In this document: piece by piece, positions 16,054 to 25,657 of the stretch | Layout: each line of letters starts with the position of its first letter | Position numbering within the stretch: the stretch's first letter is position 1 | The notes under the pieces: model-generated | Database searches by the model: none | What the model saw: only the letters and a program-made list of their open reading frames with translations | Told to the model about the DNA's origin: nothing | Program-made: the position numbers and the translations under genes | Origin: JACCXG01 sp963836735 | Lineage (GTDB): Bacteria; Acidobacteriota; Vicinamibacteria; Vicinamibacterales; 2-12-FULL-66-21 | Assembly: GCA_963836735.1 (NCBI GenBank) | Contig: CAWIKP010000013.1 | Span: forward strand, 92,191 to 156,190 | Direction: 5' to 3' | Length of the DNA: 64,000 nucleotides

Positions 16054-16470
16054 ATGGTTGCGACATCCCGTTTCCAGGTGAAGACCAGCGGGCAGGGCGA
16101 TGCCCACGACGTCACCGACGAGGTGCGGCGCGCGATCGCGAAGAGTGGCGTGCCGAACGGCATCGTGACGGTCTTCGTCGTCGGCTCCACCGCCGGAATC
16201 ACGACGATCGAGTTCGAGCCCGGAGCGATCGCCGACCTGAATCGCCTGTTCGATCGCCTGGCCCCGCGCGGCGCCGATTACCAGCACCATCTCCGCTGGG
16301 GCGATGACAACGGATCGAGCCACGTGCGCGCCGCGCTGCTCGGTCCGTCGATCACGGTGCCCTTCACCGACAGCGCACCCGACCTCGGCACCTGGCAGCA
16401 GATCATGCTGCTCGAGTTCGATACCCGCTCGCGTGAGCGGGAAGTGATCATTCAGATCATCGGCGAGTAG
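16054..16470 (+). CDS. YjbQ/UPF0047-family protein
   Basis: A 138-residue protein of the YjbQ family, for which weak thiamine-phosphate synthase activity has been reported. Family motifs are clear: VFVVGSTAGITTIEFEPG near residue 45, YQHHLRWGDDNGSSHVRAAL in the middle and LGTWQQIMLLEFDTRSRERE with IIQIIGE at the end. Start at the ATG 16054 (MVATSRFQVKT); an earlier ATG at 16039 is possible. Intact and single. Confidence 0.9.
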   Translation: MVATSRFQVKTSGQGDAHDVTDEVRRAIAKSGVPNGIVTVFVVGSTAGITTIEFEPGAIADLNRLFDRLAPRGADYQHHLRWGDDNGSSHVRAALLGPSITVPFTDSAPDLGTWQQIMLLEFDTRSREREVIIQIIGE

Positions 16471-16590
16471 GCGGGGGGCGCGGGCTTGCGGGCTCGGGGG
16501 CTCGCGGGTGAACGTTCGGCTCGCGATTTCCGTCCAAGCTTCGTCAGGCCGGGTGTGTGGTCGGTTTGAACGGTGCCTTGGGAGCGACGC

Positions 16591-17584
16591 ATGACCCTCA
16601 ATTCTTTCAGTGGTGGCGCCGCGATTCTCGCGGCGGCGGTGTCGATGAGCGCCTGCATCGTGGAAGCTCAGCGCGTGGAAGGCTCCTTCCAGAAAACGCT
16701 GACCGTCGGCGACCGTCCGACCGTCGAGATCATTTCCGGCTCAGGCGCGATCGAGGTCCGGCAGGGAGCGGTGGGCCGGGTGGAGGTCCGGGCACGGATT
16801 CGCGCGGGTGACTGGGGCTGGAGCCGGTCCGGCCTGAGCGCCCAGGAGCGGGTGAAGCGGATCGAGGCCAATCCTCCTGTCGAGCAGCAGGGCAACGCGG
16901 TCCGCATCGGCGACATCAAAGACGCCGACCTGCGTGACGGCGTGTCGATCAGCTACGACGTGACGGTGCCGCCGGGGTCTTCCCTTCAGTCCAAGTCCGG
17001 CTCGGGCTCGCAGCGCATCGAAGGTGTCGACGGCGACGTCGTCGTGAGCAGCGGATCCGGGTCGCTGACCGTGCGGCGTTCTGGCGGCACGCGTGCGCGC
17101 GAGCACCGGCTCCGGCGGCATCACCGCCGAAGACGTCGGCGGCGCGTTCGAGGCCTCGACCGGGAGCGGCTCGATCGACGGGATTGGCGTCAAGGGACCG
17201 ATTACGGCCCGCACCAGCAGCGGCAGCATCGAGGTCACACAGACCGGCGGCGGTGACGTGGAGGCGTCGTCGAGCTCCGGGAGCGTCCGGCTGCGGGGCG
17301 TTCAGGGCGGGCTGCGCGCGTCGACGACCAGCGGCAGTCTCGCCGTCGAGGGAAACATGGCGCGCGAGTGGCGGTTGTCCTCCTCGTCCGGTCACGTTGC
17401 CGTCAACGTCCCCGCAAGCCAGGGATTCGAGCTCGACGCGAACTCCGGCTCGGGGCGAATCAACGTCGACTTCCCGGTCACGGTCTCGGGCGACGTCGGG
17501 AAGCACACGCTGCGCGGCTCGGCCCGCGGCGGCGGGCCGCTGCTGCACGTCCGCACATCATCTGGCGGAATTTCGATTCAGTGA
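16591..17584 (+). CDS. DUF4097 adhesin-like beta-helix protein (one frameshift)
   Basis: Joined frames give about 330 residues. A signal peptide (ILAAAVSMSACIVEA) with a lipobox-like SMSAC is followed by many short beta-repeats of the GSGSI/SSGSV type (ASTGSGSIDGIGV, ARTSSGSIEVTQTG, ASSSSGSVRLRG, ASTTSGSLAVEG) typical of DUF4097. These form a right-handed beta-solenoid at the cell surface; its biochemical role is unknown. The frame changes once near 17090 inside the repeats. Start ATG 16591 follows GGGAGCG. The stop overlaps the end of the convergent gene by 7 bases. Confidence 0.78.
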
Positions 17585-17928
17585 CTGTCAGGGGAGCGGT
17601 CGCGGGCATACACCCACGCCTGTTTCCCCGAGGCGAGCGTCCCGAGGACGCGCCTGTACCCTGCGGGCTCATACGCGTCTGACTTCGCAAGCTCGGTCTC
17701 GGTGACCTCGAACACCATCCCGCTCACCCGGCCGTCGTCGTTCCCGGTGAACGTCACGATTGCGTGCTCGCTCCTGCCGCTCGTCGCGACGAATGCCGGG
17801 TCCTCGATCTTCTTCGTCGACAGCTCGAAGCCAACCAGCACGTCCGGCGATCCCTGCAGCACTCTACCGAACGTCGAGAGCTGAACGGCCTCCTGCTGCA
17901 GGGTGCCGTAGGAGAAGAGTAGAGGCAT
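17578..17928 (-). CDS. Gamma-glutamylcyclotransferase (AIG2)-like protein
   Basis: A 116-residue protein with the AIG2/GGCT fold signature LLFSYGTLQQEAVQ at the N-terminus (substrate-binding YGTL), GMVFEVTETELAKSDAYEPA with the conserved acidic residue, and YRRVLGTLASGKQAWVYA. These enzymes release 5-oxoproline from gamma-glutamyl amines or peptides; the specific substrate cannot be told. Intact, at the usual family length. It diverges from the flavin oxidoreductase at 17970 with only 41 bases between them. Confidence 0.88.
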   Translation of the reverse strand: MPLLFSYGTLQQEAVQLSTFGRVLQGSPDVLVGFELSTKKIEDPAFVATSGRSEHAIVTFTGNDDGRVSGMVFEVTETELAKSDAYEPAGYRRVLGTLASGKQAWVYARDRSPDSH

Positions 17929-17969
17929 GCGTGGAAGAGATGTAGGATGTCACGAAAAGGAGCAAGCCT

Positions 17970-19364
17970 GTGCCGATCACCAGGCGTGACGCCCTCAAGC
18001 TCGCGGCCACAGCCCTCGTGCCGCAGGCCAAATCCCGGACCAAACGGGTGATTGTCGCAGGCGCCGGCATCGGTGGCTTGAGCTCTGCCTGGGAGCTGAA
18101 TCGGCGCGGCCACGACGTCACCGTCGTCGAAGCCTCCGCCCGCAGCGGCGGTCACGTCTTCACCTTCCGCGAAGGCCTGGACGATGGACTGTATGCCGAT
18201 GGCGGGGCGGAACATTTCACCGACCCGGGCTACGAGCGATACCGCGAGTACGTCCGCGAGTTCAACCTGCCGTACACCTACTATCCCCGCCGCGAGAATC
18301 TCGTCCGCTGGATCAATGGTGAGCGGTACACGACCGAGATGCTGGCGGATCGACAGGTCCTGACCAAGCTGGGGCTGAACAACCGCGAGGTCGCATACCT
18401 GACGACGCATCCGTTCCCCGAGCTGGCATCTCTCTACTTTGCCCCGTATGTCGACAGCTTCAAGGACGAGTACCGCCCCTTCGCTGCGGGGCTGAACGCG
18501 CTCGACCAGATCAGCAGCTCTGAGCTGTTTCGCAAGGACGGCGCATCGGCAGCGGCGTTGAGTTTCATCGGCGGCAGCGGATCTGCGCTGCAGGCGGTGT
18601 GGCACGCGGCGATTCTGAAGATCCGCGGGGTCCCGCTGTTCCCGCCGAAGGTCTACCGCCTCCTCGGCGGCAACCAGAAGTTGACGGATGCCTTCGCCGA
18701 GCGTCTCGGCACGCGCATCCGGTTGCGGTCGCCGGTCACTGGCATCGAGCATGGCGACACCGGAGTGCGGATCACCTGCGGTACCGGCGCCGACACGACA
18801 AAGCTCGAAGGCGACTATCTGGTCTGTGCGATGTCGGCGAGGATGCTGCGGCTGCTGCCGATCGCCCCGGCCCTGCCCCCCGCCAAAGCCGACGCCATCG
18901 CCAACGTCCCTTACTACCACGACACACGCGTGATCTTCCAGACGCGCACCAGGTTCTGGGAGCGCGACGGCCTCAGCCCCAACATGGAGTTCGGCGAGTC
19001 GCCGCTCTATCACGTCTGGAGCGCCTCGCAGGAGGTGAAGACCACGCGCGGTCTGCTTGCCGGCACCGCGTCGGGCGCCGGCACCGCGGATCGGGCGCTG
19101 GCGACGTTCCGCAAGTTCTATCCCGGACGCTCCGAAGACATCGAGAAGGCGCACGTCGTGGTCTGGGCGCTCGATCCCTGGGCTTCGGCCTGCGAGCGCA
19201 CGTCGTACCGGCCCGGACAGCTGGCGAAGTTCTGGCCGGTTCTCATCGAACCGCACGGTCGCATTCACTTCGCGGGCGCGTATGCAGACAATCTGAACTG
19301 GGGGATGGAGGCGGCAACCCGCTCGGCCAATCGCGTCGCCGAAGCGATTGACAAAGCCCCGTGA
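17970..19364 (+). CDS. FAD-dependent amine oxidase-like oxidoreductase, Tat-exported
   Basis: About 464 residues. The GTG start at 17970 follows AAAGGAG by eight bases. ITRRDALKLAATALVP is a twin-arginine signal. The FAD dinucleotide fold is RVIVAGAGIGGLSSAWELNR with VTVVEASARSGGHV, and the C-terminal FAD motif is IHFAGAYADNLNWGMEAATR. The family includes monoamine oxidases and phytoene-desaturase-like enzymes; the substrate is not evident. The gene is intact and stands alone, suggesting a single-enzyme periplasmic oxidation. Confidence 0.88.
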   Translation: MPITRRDALKLAATALVPQAKSRTKRVIVAGAGIGGLSSAWELNRRGHDVTVVEASARSGGHVFTFREGLDDGLYADGGAEHFTDPGYERYREYVREFNLPYTYYPRRENLVRWINGERYTTEMLADRQVLTKLGLNNREVAYLTTHPFPELASLYFAPYVDSFKDEYRPFAAGLNALDQISSSELFRKDGASAAALSFIGGSGSALQAVWHAAILKIRGVPLFPPKVYRLLGGNQKLTDAFAERLGTRIRLRSPVTGIEHGDTGVRITCGTGADTTKLEGDYLVCAMSARMLRLLPIAPALPPAKADAIANVPYYHDTRVIFQTRTRFWERDGLSPNMEFGESPLYHVWSASQEVKTTRGLLAGTASGAGTADRALATFRKFYPGRSEDIEKAHVVVWALDPWASACERTSYRPGQLAKFWPVLIEPHGRIHFAGAYADNLNWGMEAATRSANRVAEAIDKAP

Positions 19365-19409
19365 GAGCCTGGTTGTAAGCCGAGCCCCGAGCCCCGATCG
19401 TGAAGTCCG

Positions 19410-21233
19410 CTACTTCTGATACGTGACCGACCCGCTCGCCTGGTCGATCGTCACGATCGCATCGACGCGATCGACCTTGTACTCGACACTCGCACCGTTC
19501 GCCCATCGAACTTCGAGCCTGGAGACGGCCGATTGCCTGCCCAGCCCGAAGTGAACCCGCAGATCCGACTGGGACATCTGACCACGACCGCTGGCGACCT
19601 CGCCGCGCTGCCGAATCCCCCCGGCGGTGACGAATGCGACGGAGCCAACCGCGTCGCGCGGGCACTTCTGTCGCGGATCTCCAATCAGCCGAAGGGTCAA
19701 CCAGTGCCCGGCCGAGCCGCCACCGATGTTCCGGGCGATCGCCGGCGCGCCGTCGATGTTGCTGATCGCGACGTCGATCCCACCATCGTTGTCGAGATCC
19801 CCGACCGCCGATCCGCGCGACACGCGCGCGGTGGTCAGCCCGTCACCGGCCGCAGCGCCAACCTCTTCGAAACGGCGGCCTTCGAGATTGCGGAACAGGA
19901 GCGCGCGCTGCGGGTAGGAGGAGTTCCACGGCATCGAATCCACCGCGGGATACACGTGGCCGTTGACCACGACCAGATCCAGCCATCCGTCGTTGTCGTA
20001 GTCGAGAAAGTCCGTGCCCCAGCCGAGAAATGGAATCGAGACCTGCGCGACGCCCGATCGGAAGCTCACGTCGGTGAAGGTGCGACCGTTGTCGTTGTGG
20101 TAAAGGACGTTGAAGTCGTCTGCGAAATTCGTGATGTGGATGTCGTTACGCCCGTCGTTGTCGTAGTCGCCGACGGCGACGCCCATGTGCGCCTGCTCCC
20201 GGCCGCTGCCGTCGAGCGCCGCGCCGGACGGGTAGCTGACATTCTCGAACCGGCCCTGGCCGGCGTTGCGGTAGATGTAATTGGGTCCTGAGTCGTTGGC
20301 GACCACCAGATCGAGCCGCCCGTCATCATCCAGATCGACCCACGCGACTCCGAAACCATAGAGACCTTTGTCGTCGGTCACGCCCGCCTCTCGCGTCGTC
20401 TCAGTGAATGTGCCGTCGCCGTTGTTGCGGAACAGGTGATCAGGCGCTCCGCGCAGGCCGCGTGGACCGCACATGACCGGCACCGCACGATAGGTGCAGA
20501 ACGCTGCCCCGGCGGAGTACGCCGCGCCCATCCCACGCGCGCCACCCTGCGGCGCTGCCGCTCCAGCAGCCGCTCCCTGAGGTGGCGGAGATGGTGGCGG
20601 GTTCTTGACGTCGAACGCGACGTAGCCCGCAACATACAGATCGAGCCAGCCGTCCCCGTCGTAATCGCCAAACGCGCAGCCGGTGGACCAGCTGTCCACG
20701 GCGACACCGGCCTTCAGAGCCACATCCGTGAATCGCCCGTCGCCCAGGTTCCGGAACAGCCGGTTGGGACCGAAGTTGGTGACGTAGAGATCGGGTGCGC
20801 CGTCGTTGTCGACGTCGCCGACGCAGACGCCCTGGCCCCATCGCTCGTTGCCGATGCCGGCGGCCGCGGTCACGTCGCGGAACGTGCGATCGCCGTTGTT
20901 GCGAAACAGCGCAGCTCGGGGCGCACCGCCCGGGCGCGACTCGATCGTCCCGCCATTGACCAGATAGATATCGAGCCAGCCATCGCCGTCGAAGTCGAGC
21001 AGCGCCAGCCCGGAACCGGTGGTTTCGATAATGAAGTTCTTCGCGGCGCCGCCCGACACATGCTGAAACACACCCACACCTGATTCGCGGGTGATGTCAG
21101 CGAACCGAACGTTGGCCGCAGCGTTCGGCGCAGCCTGCGGAACCTGGCGAGTGGGAGGCGCGGCCGGTTGCGCGAGGCCCAGGGTGAAGAGGACCGGCAA
21201 CGTCCCGAGCACGGTCTGGCGGCGCGGCTTCAA
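19410..21233 (-). CDS. FG-GAP/VCBS repeat protein with ASPIC/UnbV domain (CRTAC1-like)
   Basis: About 607 residues. A short leader (RRQTVLGTLPVLFTLGLAQP) precedes seven or more FG-GAP blades with Ca-binding DxDGDG signatures (LLDFDGDGWLDIYLVNGG, VGDVDNDGAPDLYVTNFG, FGDYDGDGWLDLYVAGY, VGDYDNDGRNDIHITNFA). At the C-terminus is the ASPIC/UnbV domain (SGRGQMSQSDLRVHFGLGRQ, LEVRWANG). It is a secreted beta-propeller protein of unknown role, commonly paired with TPR genes in acidobacteria. No ATG fits; TTG at 21233 or GTG at 21212 is likely. It is the last gene of the six-gene operon. Confidence 0.88.
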   Translation of the reverse strand: MKPRRQTVLGTLPVLFTLGLAQPAAPPTRQVPQAAPNAAANVRFADITRESGVGVFQHVSGGAAKNFIIETTGSGLALLDFDGDGWLDIYLVNGGTIESRPGGAPRAALFRNNGDRTFRDVTAAAGIGNERWGQGVCVGDVDNDGAPDLYVTNFGPNRLFRNLGDGRFTDVALKAGVAVDSWSTGCAFGDYDGDGWLDLYVAGYVAFDVKNPPPSPPPQGAAAGAAAPQGGARGMGAAYSAGAAFCTYRAVPVMCGPRGLRGAPDHLFRNNGDGTFTETTREAGVTDDKGLYGFGVAWVDLDDDGRLDLVVANDSGPNYIYRNAGQGRFENVSYPSGAALDGSGREQAHMGVAVGDYDNDGRNDIHITNFADDFNVLYHNDNGRTFTDVSFRSGVAQVSIPFLGWGTDFLDYDNDGWLDLVVVNGHVYPAVDSMPWNSSYPQRALLFRNLEGRRFEEVGAAAGDGLTTARVSRGSAVGDLDNDGGIDVAISNIDGAPAIARNIGGGSAGHWLTLRLIGDPRQKCPRDAVGSVAFVTAGGIRQRGEVASGRGQMSQSDLRVHFGLGRQSAVSRLEVRWANGASVEYKVDRVDAIVTIDQASGSVTYQK

Positions 21234-21237
21234 CAGG

Positions 21238-22143
21238 TCACCGGGCGTTGCGCAACTGCTCGGCCTTCTTGAACGACTCCTGGGCTCGCACGGGATCACC
21301 GGAGGCCTGGTAGGCCATCCCGAGCATGTAATGAGCTTCGTCCATGTCGGGCGCCAGCGCAACCGCACGCTGCAGCTTCGCGATGCCATCAACCGTACGG
21401 CCGACTTTGACGAGCGACGTTCCGAGCCCAGCCCATGCCACGGCCGCCGATGGATTCCGTTGCACGGCCTGCTCGAACTGCTTCACCGCCAGCTGATCGT
21501 TCTGCAGATACCCGAGGCACACACCCAGGCCGTATGCCCCGTCGAACGTCGGCCGGACGGCCTCTGCTCTTTCGTAAAGCACGCGAGCCTCCTCGCAGGC
21601 AAGACGGATGCGCTGGAGCTTCGCCAGTCCGAGCAGCGCCTCGAGCAGGTCGGGCTTTGCCGCAAGCGCGGCGGCGTACTCCTTTTCCGCATCGGCTCGT
21701 CGCTCCTGCACGTCGAACATCTCGGCCTGCAGTTGGTGCACGCGCGCGGAATCCGGCGCAAACGTCGCCAGGCGCTCGAATTCCTGCGCCGCGAGACCGC
21801 GAGTGGCCAGCCCGAGGTAATAGAGAAGGTGGGTATCGGCAGGATGCTTGCGGACGGCGACCGCCGCTGCCCGGTAGGCAGCGTCGATCTCGTTCCGTTC
21901 GAGATACACGCGAATGAGCAGCACCTGTCCGGCGACATCATTCGGCTGCCGCTGAACATAGGATCTGGCCAGCGAGAGCGCGCGATCCGTGTCGCCTGCA
22001 GCCAGCGCGCCCGACACCGGAATCAGACCGGGGTCAGACTGTGGCTTGGGCGCCTGCGCAACAACGCCGGAGGCACCGATCGTCAACAGCCCCGAGATCG
22101 AAGCGGTCACGCAGACACGACCGATGACGGCGGTCCTGGTCAT
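21238..22143 (-). CDS. Secreted TPR protein
   Basis: A 301-residue protein with a signal peptide (VCVTASISGLLTIGASGVVAQAP) and about seven tetratricopeptide repeats, for example HLLYYLGLATRGLAAQEFER, AVAWAGLGTSLVKVGRTVDG and EAHYMLGMAYQASGDPVRAQ. TPRs are protein-protein interaction scaffolds. Its ATG overlaps the stop of the preceding TPR gene (ATGA at 22140-22143), and it is followed within a few bases by the ASPIC/UnbV gene, so tight co-expression is expected. Intact. Confidence 0.88.
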   Translation of the reverse strand: MTRTAVIGRVCVTASISGLLTIGASGVVAQAPKPQSDPGLIPVSGALAAGDTDRALSLARSYVQRQPNDVAGQVLLIRVYLERNEIDAAYRAAAVAVRKHPADTHLLYYLGLATRGLAAQEFERLATFAPDSARVHQLQAEMFDVQERRADAEKEYAAALAAKPDLLEALLGLAKLQRIRLACEEARVLYERAEAVRPTFDGAYGLGVCLGYLQNDQLAVKQFEQAVQRNPSAAVAWAGLGTSLVKVGRTVDGIAKLQRAVALAPDMDEAHYMLGMAYQASGDPVRAQESFKKAEQLRNAR

Positions 22144-23774
22144 TGTTCGTAGGGCACGGCCTGGATGATGCGCAGGAATGCCTGGGCGCGCTCGTCCCGC
22201 TTCTCGCCGAGCGCCGCGATCCTCGCCATCTGCGCGTCCTTGCGCGGATCTTTCGTCTTGGCGTAAAGCGTCGCCAGGTTCACCGAGGCCGCGTAATGAT
22301 CCGGATCGATCGCGAGCGCCCTGCCGAGCGACTGCTCTGCCGCGCCATAGTCTTCCAGCCGGGTCTGAATCAATCCCAGTTCCGCCCAGGCATCGACAAG
22401 ACTGGCATCGAGCTGCAGCGCGCGATCGATTTCCCGGCGCGCCGTGGCGAGATCGTTCATCTGTCGGGCGATGCGGGCGAGAAAGTAGTGGCCGCCGGTG
22501 GCCGTCTCAGGGGAGCGGGTGGCACGTTCGAGCGCGGGACGGGCCCGGTCGAACAGGTTACTGTAGAACAGCGCAGCCCCGAGCGCAAAGTGACCGCGTG
22601 GATCATCCGGCCGCAGCCGCACGTATTTTTCGAAATATGGCAGCGACTCGGAGGGCTCGTGGCGATTGGTCGCGATGGCGCCCATCGCGTAGTTCACCAG
22701 CGGATTGTCGGGATCGAGCTCGACCGCCTTCTGCATCGACTCGTAGGCTTCACGACCGAGGTTCTGCTCGACGCAGACCATGGCGAACAGGAAGTGCACC
22801 GTGGCGCTCCCGGGATCGAGGGAACGGGCGTGCGCCAGATAACCGAGCGCCCCTTCGTAATCCTTCACGCGGATCGCCGTCCTCGCGAGCTCGATCAGCA
22901 GGGGCGCCGAGGTCCCCTCGGCGGCGGCCACACGCTCGAGCACCTGGCGAGCCTCGCCGAATCTGCCGCCTCTGAGCTGAATCGCCGCCAACGCGCGTAG
23001 CGATCGCGTCGAGGCCAGCCCCCGGCGGTCCAGCGCGTCGAGCATCGACGCCGCGATTTCGTCACCTGCCGTCCCGGGCAGAGCCGGGAGCGCCGCAAGG
23101 ACGTCGCCTTCGGTGAGCGCCGGGTGTCCTGCCAGCCCATCGACGGCCCGCCGCGCTGCCGCGCCGTCGCCGAGCGCCGCGAGATCGGCGGCGAGGAACG
23201 CGAGGGTCTGCGGGCGGCGCCTCATCGCCTCTGGCAATCGATCGAGTACGGCGCGGCTGGACGCAAACTGACGGTCGAGCGCCAGCAGCACCCCGCTCTG
23301 AAACAGTCCCTCGACGTTCGCCGGTTCCATGGTCAGCAGTTGCCTGTAGACATCGAGCGCCTTTGCCTTGACCGCCGGCTCGGTATCTCCGTGCTCCTGG
23401 TAGAGACGGCCAAGGTTCTCGTAGGCCGCCGGGTTCTTCGGAGCGAGCTGAATCGCCGTCCGAAAGTGCGTCTCGGCCCGCTCGAACTGCTTCTGCTGCG
23501 CGGCGATGACGCCGGCCAGGTTCTGCAGCACCGGGTCCGCCGGATGCGCCTTCAGTGCGGGCTCGACGATCCGGCTCGCCGCCGCCAGATCGCCGCGTTC
23601 GATGGCAGCGGCGGTCTGCTGGAGCGTGGACTGGCTCGCCAGCGCGTCTTGTTGCGGCGACCGCGCCGCGGCGACTGTTGCGGCAGCGAAGCATACCAGG
23701 GCCACCGTCGGAACTCCGTAGGGCCGGGTCTTCAGACCCGGCCGCTCTGCCGCAGGCCGTCCAGAAGCGTTCAC
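22140..23774 (-). CDS. Large secreted TPR protein with palindromic repeat in its leader
   Basis: A 544-residue protein with at least twelve TPR units (PAAYENLGRLYQEHGDTEPA, PLVNYAMGAIATNRHEPSES, VDAWAELGLIQTRLEDYGAA, YAASVNLATLYAKTKDPRKD). The ATG at 23774 overlaps the upstream stop (ATGA). Between start and hydrophobic signal segment (VPTVALVCFAAATVAAA) lies a GGCCGGGTC-TTCA-GACCCGGCC palindrome translated as ERPGLKTRPYG, so an alternative GTG start at 23705 is possible. The C-terminus is also coupled to the next gene by an ATGA overlap. Confidence 0.88.
   Translation of the reverse strand: MNASGRPAAERPGLKTRPYGVPTVALVCFAAATVAAARSPQQDALASQSTLQQTAAAIERGDLAAASRIVEPALKAHPADPVLQNLAGVIAAQQKQFERAETHFRTAIQLAPKNPAAYENLGRLYQEHGDTEPAVKAKALDVYRQLLTMEPANVEGLFQSGVLLALDRQFASSRAVLDRLPEAMRRRPQTLAFLAADLAALGDGAAARRAVDGLAGHPALTEGDVLAALPALPGTAGDEIAASMLDALDRRGLASTRSLRALAAIQLRGGRFGEARQVLERVAAAEGTSAPLLIELARTAIRVKDYEGALGYLAHARSLDPGSATVHFLFAMVCVEQNLGREAYESMQKAVELDPDNPLVNYAMGAIATNRHEPSESLPYFEKYVRLRPDDPRGHFALGAALFYSNLFDRARPALERATRSPETATGGHYFLARIARQMNDLATARREIDRALQLDASLVDAWAELGLIQTRLEDYGAAEQSLGRALAIDPDHYAASVNLATLYAKTKDPRKDAQMARIAALGEKRDERAQAFLRIIQAVPYEQ
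23717..23745. repeat. Palindromic REP-like element inside a coding region
   Basis: GGCCGGGTC-TTCA-GACCCGGCC is a near-perfect palindrome at the 5' end of the TPR gene. A partial copy of the right arm (AGACCCGGCCGCTCT) occurs at 9415-9429 between genes, supporting a dispersed element. Confidence 0.6.
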
Positions 23775-24749
23775 TGGCTTCGCTCCCGCCGGCTCTCGTG
23801 CAGCCGCTTGAACTGGGCCATGGCGGCGTCGGCCTCGGCGGTCTGGCCGCGGCGCCGGTAGATGCGCGACAGCGCGTAGTAGGCCTCGGCATACGACTCA
23901 TCCACCGAGATGGCCTGCTGCAGCGACCCGAGCGCGTCGTCCAACCGGCTGCGTTCTTCGAGCACGACACCGAGCTGGTAGTAACCGGGCGCAAAGCGCC
24001 GATCGATGGCCAGCGCCTCGCGGAACAACCCCTCCGCCTCGTCCAGCTCGCCGCGCGTGCGAAGCAGGATGCCGAGATTGAGTACCGGCCACGGAGACGC
24101 GGTCTTCGTGTCCGCCCGATTGAGCCGGATCGCCTCGCGATAGTGACCAATGGCCTCTTCAGGTTGATTCAGCGCTTCGTAGCAGAGGGCGAGGTTGTCG
24201 TGTGCTCTGACCAGCGCCGGCTCCCGCGCCACGACACGCTGAAGCCGCTGGATCGCGGAGGCATACTGACCGGCGTCGTAATCGAGGCGCGCCAGCCAGT
24301 ACAGGTGGATGACGTTCGCGCGGCTCGTCCGCGGCGAGCCGTTCGAGCTCGGGGCGCGCCCAGTCGCCGCGTTTCATCGCGATGTAGGCCAGGGCCAGCT
24401 GCAGCCGCGTCGGGTTGTCCAGCGGGCCCAGGGCTTCGGCCTTCTTGAGTGCGATGGCCGCGTTGAGCGGCTTGCGATCCAGCATGAAGACGCTGGCGAT
24501 CTGCGTGAGCAACGATTGCGACCCCGGCTGCCGCGCGATGGCATCTGCCAGCAGCTGTTCGGCCCGCTCGTAGTTCTTCGCGGCCAGGGCCTTCTGAAGT
24601 TCGGAGGAAGGGGTTGAGACGGCCGCGGCCGGCGGACTCTCGCTGATCTCCCGTTCCAATGCCGACATCGAAGGCACTTGTGCCGCCACCGGGAGCGGCA
24701 GGGTCAGCGCGGAGACGAGACCCACACACGTGAGGCGAATCGCGGTCAT
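23771..24749 (-). CDS. Secreted TPR protein (one frameshift)
   Basis: Joined frames give about 325 residues: signal peptide (TCVGLVSALTLPLPVAAQ), then TPR units (ELQKALAAKNYERAEQLLAD, LQLALAYIAMKRGDWARPEL, AHDNLALCYEALNQPEEAIG, YYALSRIYRRRGQTAEADAA). The frame changes near 24315, inside a TPR, without loss of repeat phase once corrected. The start ATG at 24749 overlaps the previous gene's stop (24746-24748) and the end overlaps the next start, as in the rest of the operon. Confidence 0.8.
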
Positions 24750-25657
24750 GGACGTCGCGATTGAGGTTGCCGTCGCGCCCGCGCGGCCTCGATGCTCGAC
24801 TGAAGCCCCTGCGCCACCTTGCTGTCCGGGACGAGCGCCAGGGCGCGGGCGACGGCCCGCGAAGCATCGTCCAGGCGGCCGCCGGCCAGATAGAGCCGGG
24901 CCAGGGCCAGGTGCACGTCGTCGAGCGTGGCATCCCGGCCGACGGCATCGAGAAATGCGGCTTCAGCAAGGTCCGGCCGCCCCTGCTCGAGATACTCGCG
25001 CCCTTTCGCCTGGCTGAGACGCGCCGCCTTCGGATCGATCGACTGCATCCGTGTGAGCGTCCACTGCGAGAGCCGCAAGTAGGCCTTGCCGAGGCGGTAC
25101 GCGTACTCAGGGTTGCCGGGGGCCAGATCCACCAGCGTGCGGTACTCGTCGGTCAGGCAGATGACGTCGTCGATCCGCTCGCAGGCATCGGCGAGTTGCA
25201 GGTGAACGGCCGGCTCGCGCGGCATCAAGTCGGACGCGCGACCCAGCACGCGTACTGCCGTCCTTGGCTGGCCGAGCGCCAGCAGGGTGGCTCCCTCGAG
25301 CAGGCGTGACGGCCCGAAGGACGGATCGATCCGGGACGCGGCCCGGAACTCCACGAGCGCGTCGGAGTGCCGTCCGCGACGCTGCAGGACGATCCCGAGA
25401 TTGTGGTGCACGAAAGCGCGGTCACCGCCGCTGCTGATCACGGCGCGAAAAGCCGCTTCGGCCGCGTCGAGACGACCAGCCGCCAGGTCGGCGACGCCTT
25501 CAGAAAACCGCGCCGCCAGCGCGGGAGGTAAATCCTGTGGGGCCGCCCGGGCCGGTGCCAGCACGAGCAAGGCCAGTGCCAGCGCCAGCCGGGAGGCTAG
25601 AACTCGAATCGCACGGCAAGCTGCATCGTGCGAGGATCGGTCACCGATCCGTTCCAT
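24746..25657 (-). CDS. Secreted TPR protein
   Basis: About 303 residues with a hydrophobic leader (VLASRLALALALLVLAPARA) and TPR units (FVHHNLGIVLQRRGRHSDAL, EYAYRLGKAYLRLSQWTLTR, DVHLALARLYLAGGRLDDAS). The only good in-frame start before the leader is the ATG at 25657, which overlaps the end of the Oar receptor gene by 61 bases; a non-ATG start nearer 25609 or a small indel there are alternatives. It is the second gene of the operon, and its stop is coupled to the next TPR gene. Confidence 0.78.
   Translation of the reverse strand: MERIGDRSSHDAACRAIRVLASRLALALALLVLAPARAAPQDLPPALAARFSEGVADLAAGRLDAAEAAFRAVISSGGDRAFVHHNLGIVLQRRGRHSDALVEFRAASRIDPSFGPSRLLEGATLLALGQPRTAVRVLGRASDLMPREPAVHLQLADACERIDDVICLTDEYRTLVDLAPGNPEYAYRLGKAYLRLSQWTLTRMQSIDPKAARLSQAKGREYLEQGRPDLAEAAFLDAVGRDATLDDVHLALARLYLAGGRLDDASRAVARALALVPDSKVAQGLQSSIEAARARRQPQSRRP

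Noticed and set aside
17754..19268. 504-residue open frame on the minus strand
   Set aside because: Antisense to the flavin oxidoreductase; low-complexity R/E/G/A composition without motifs.
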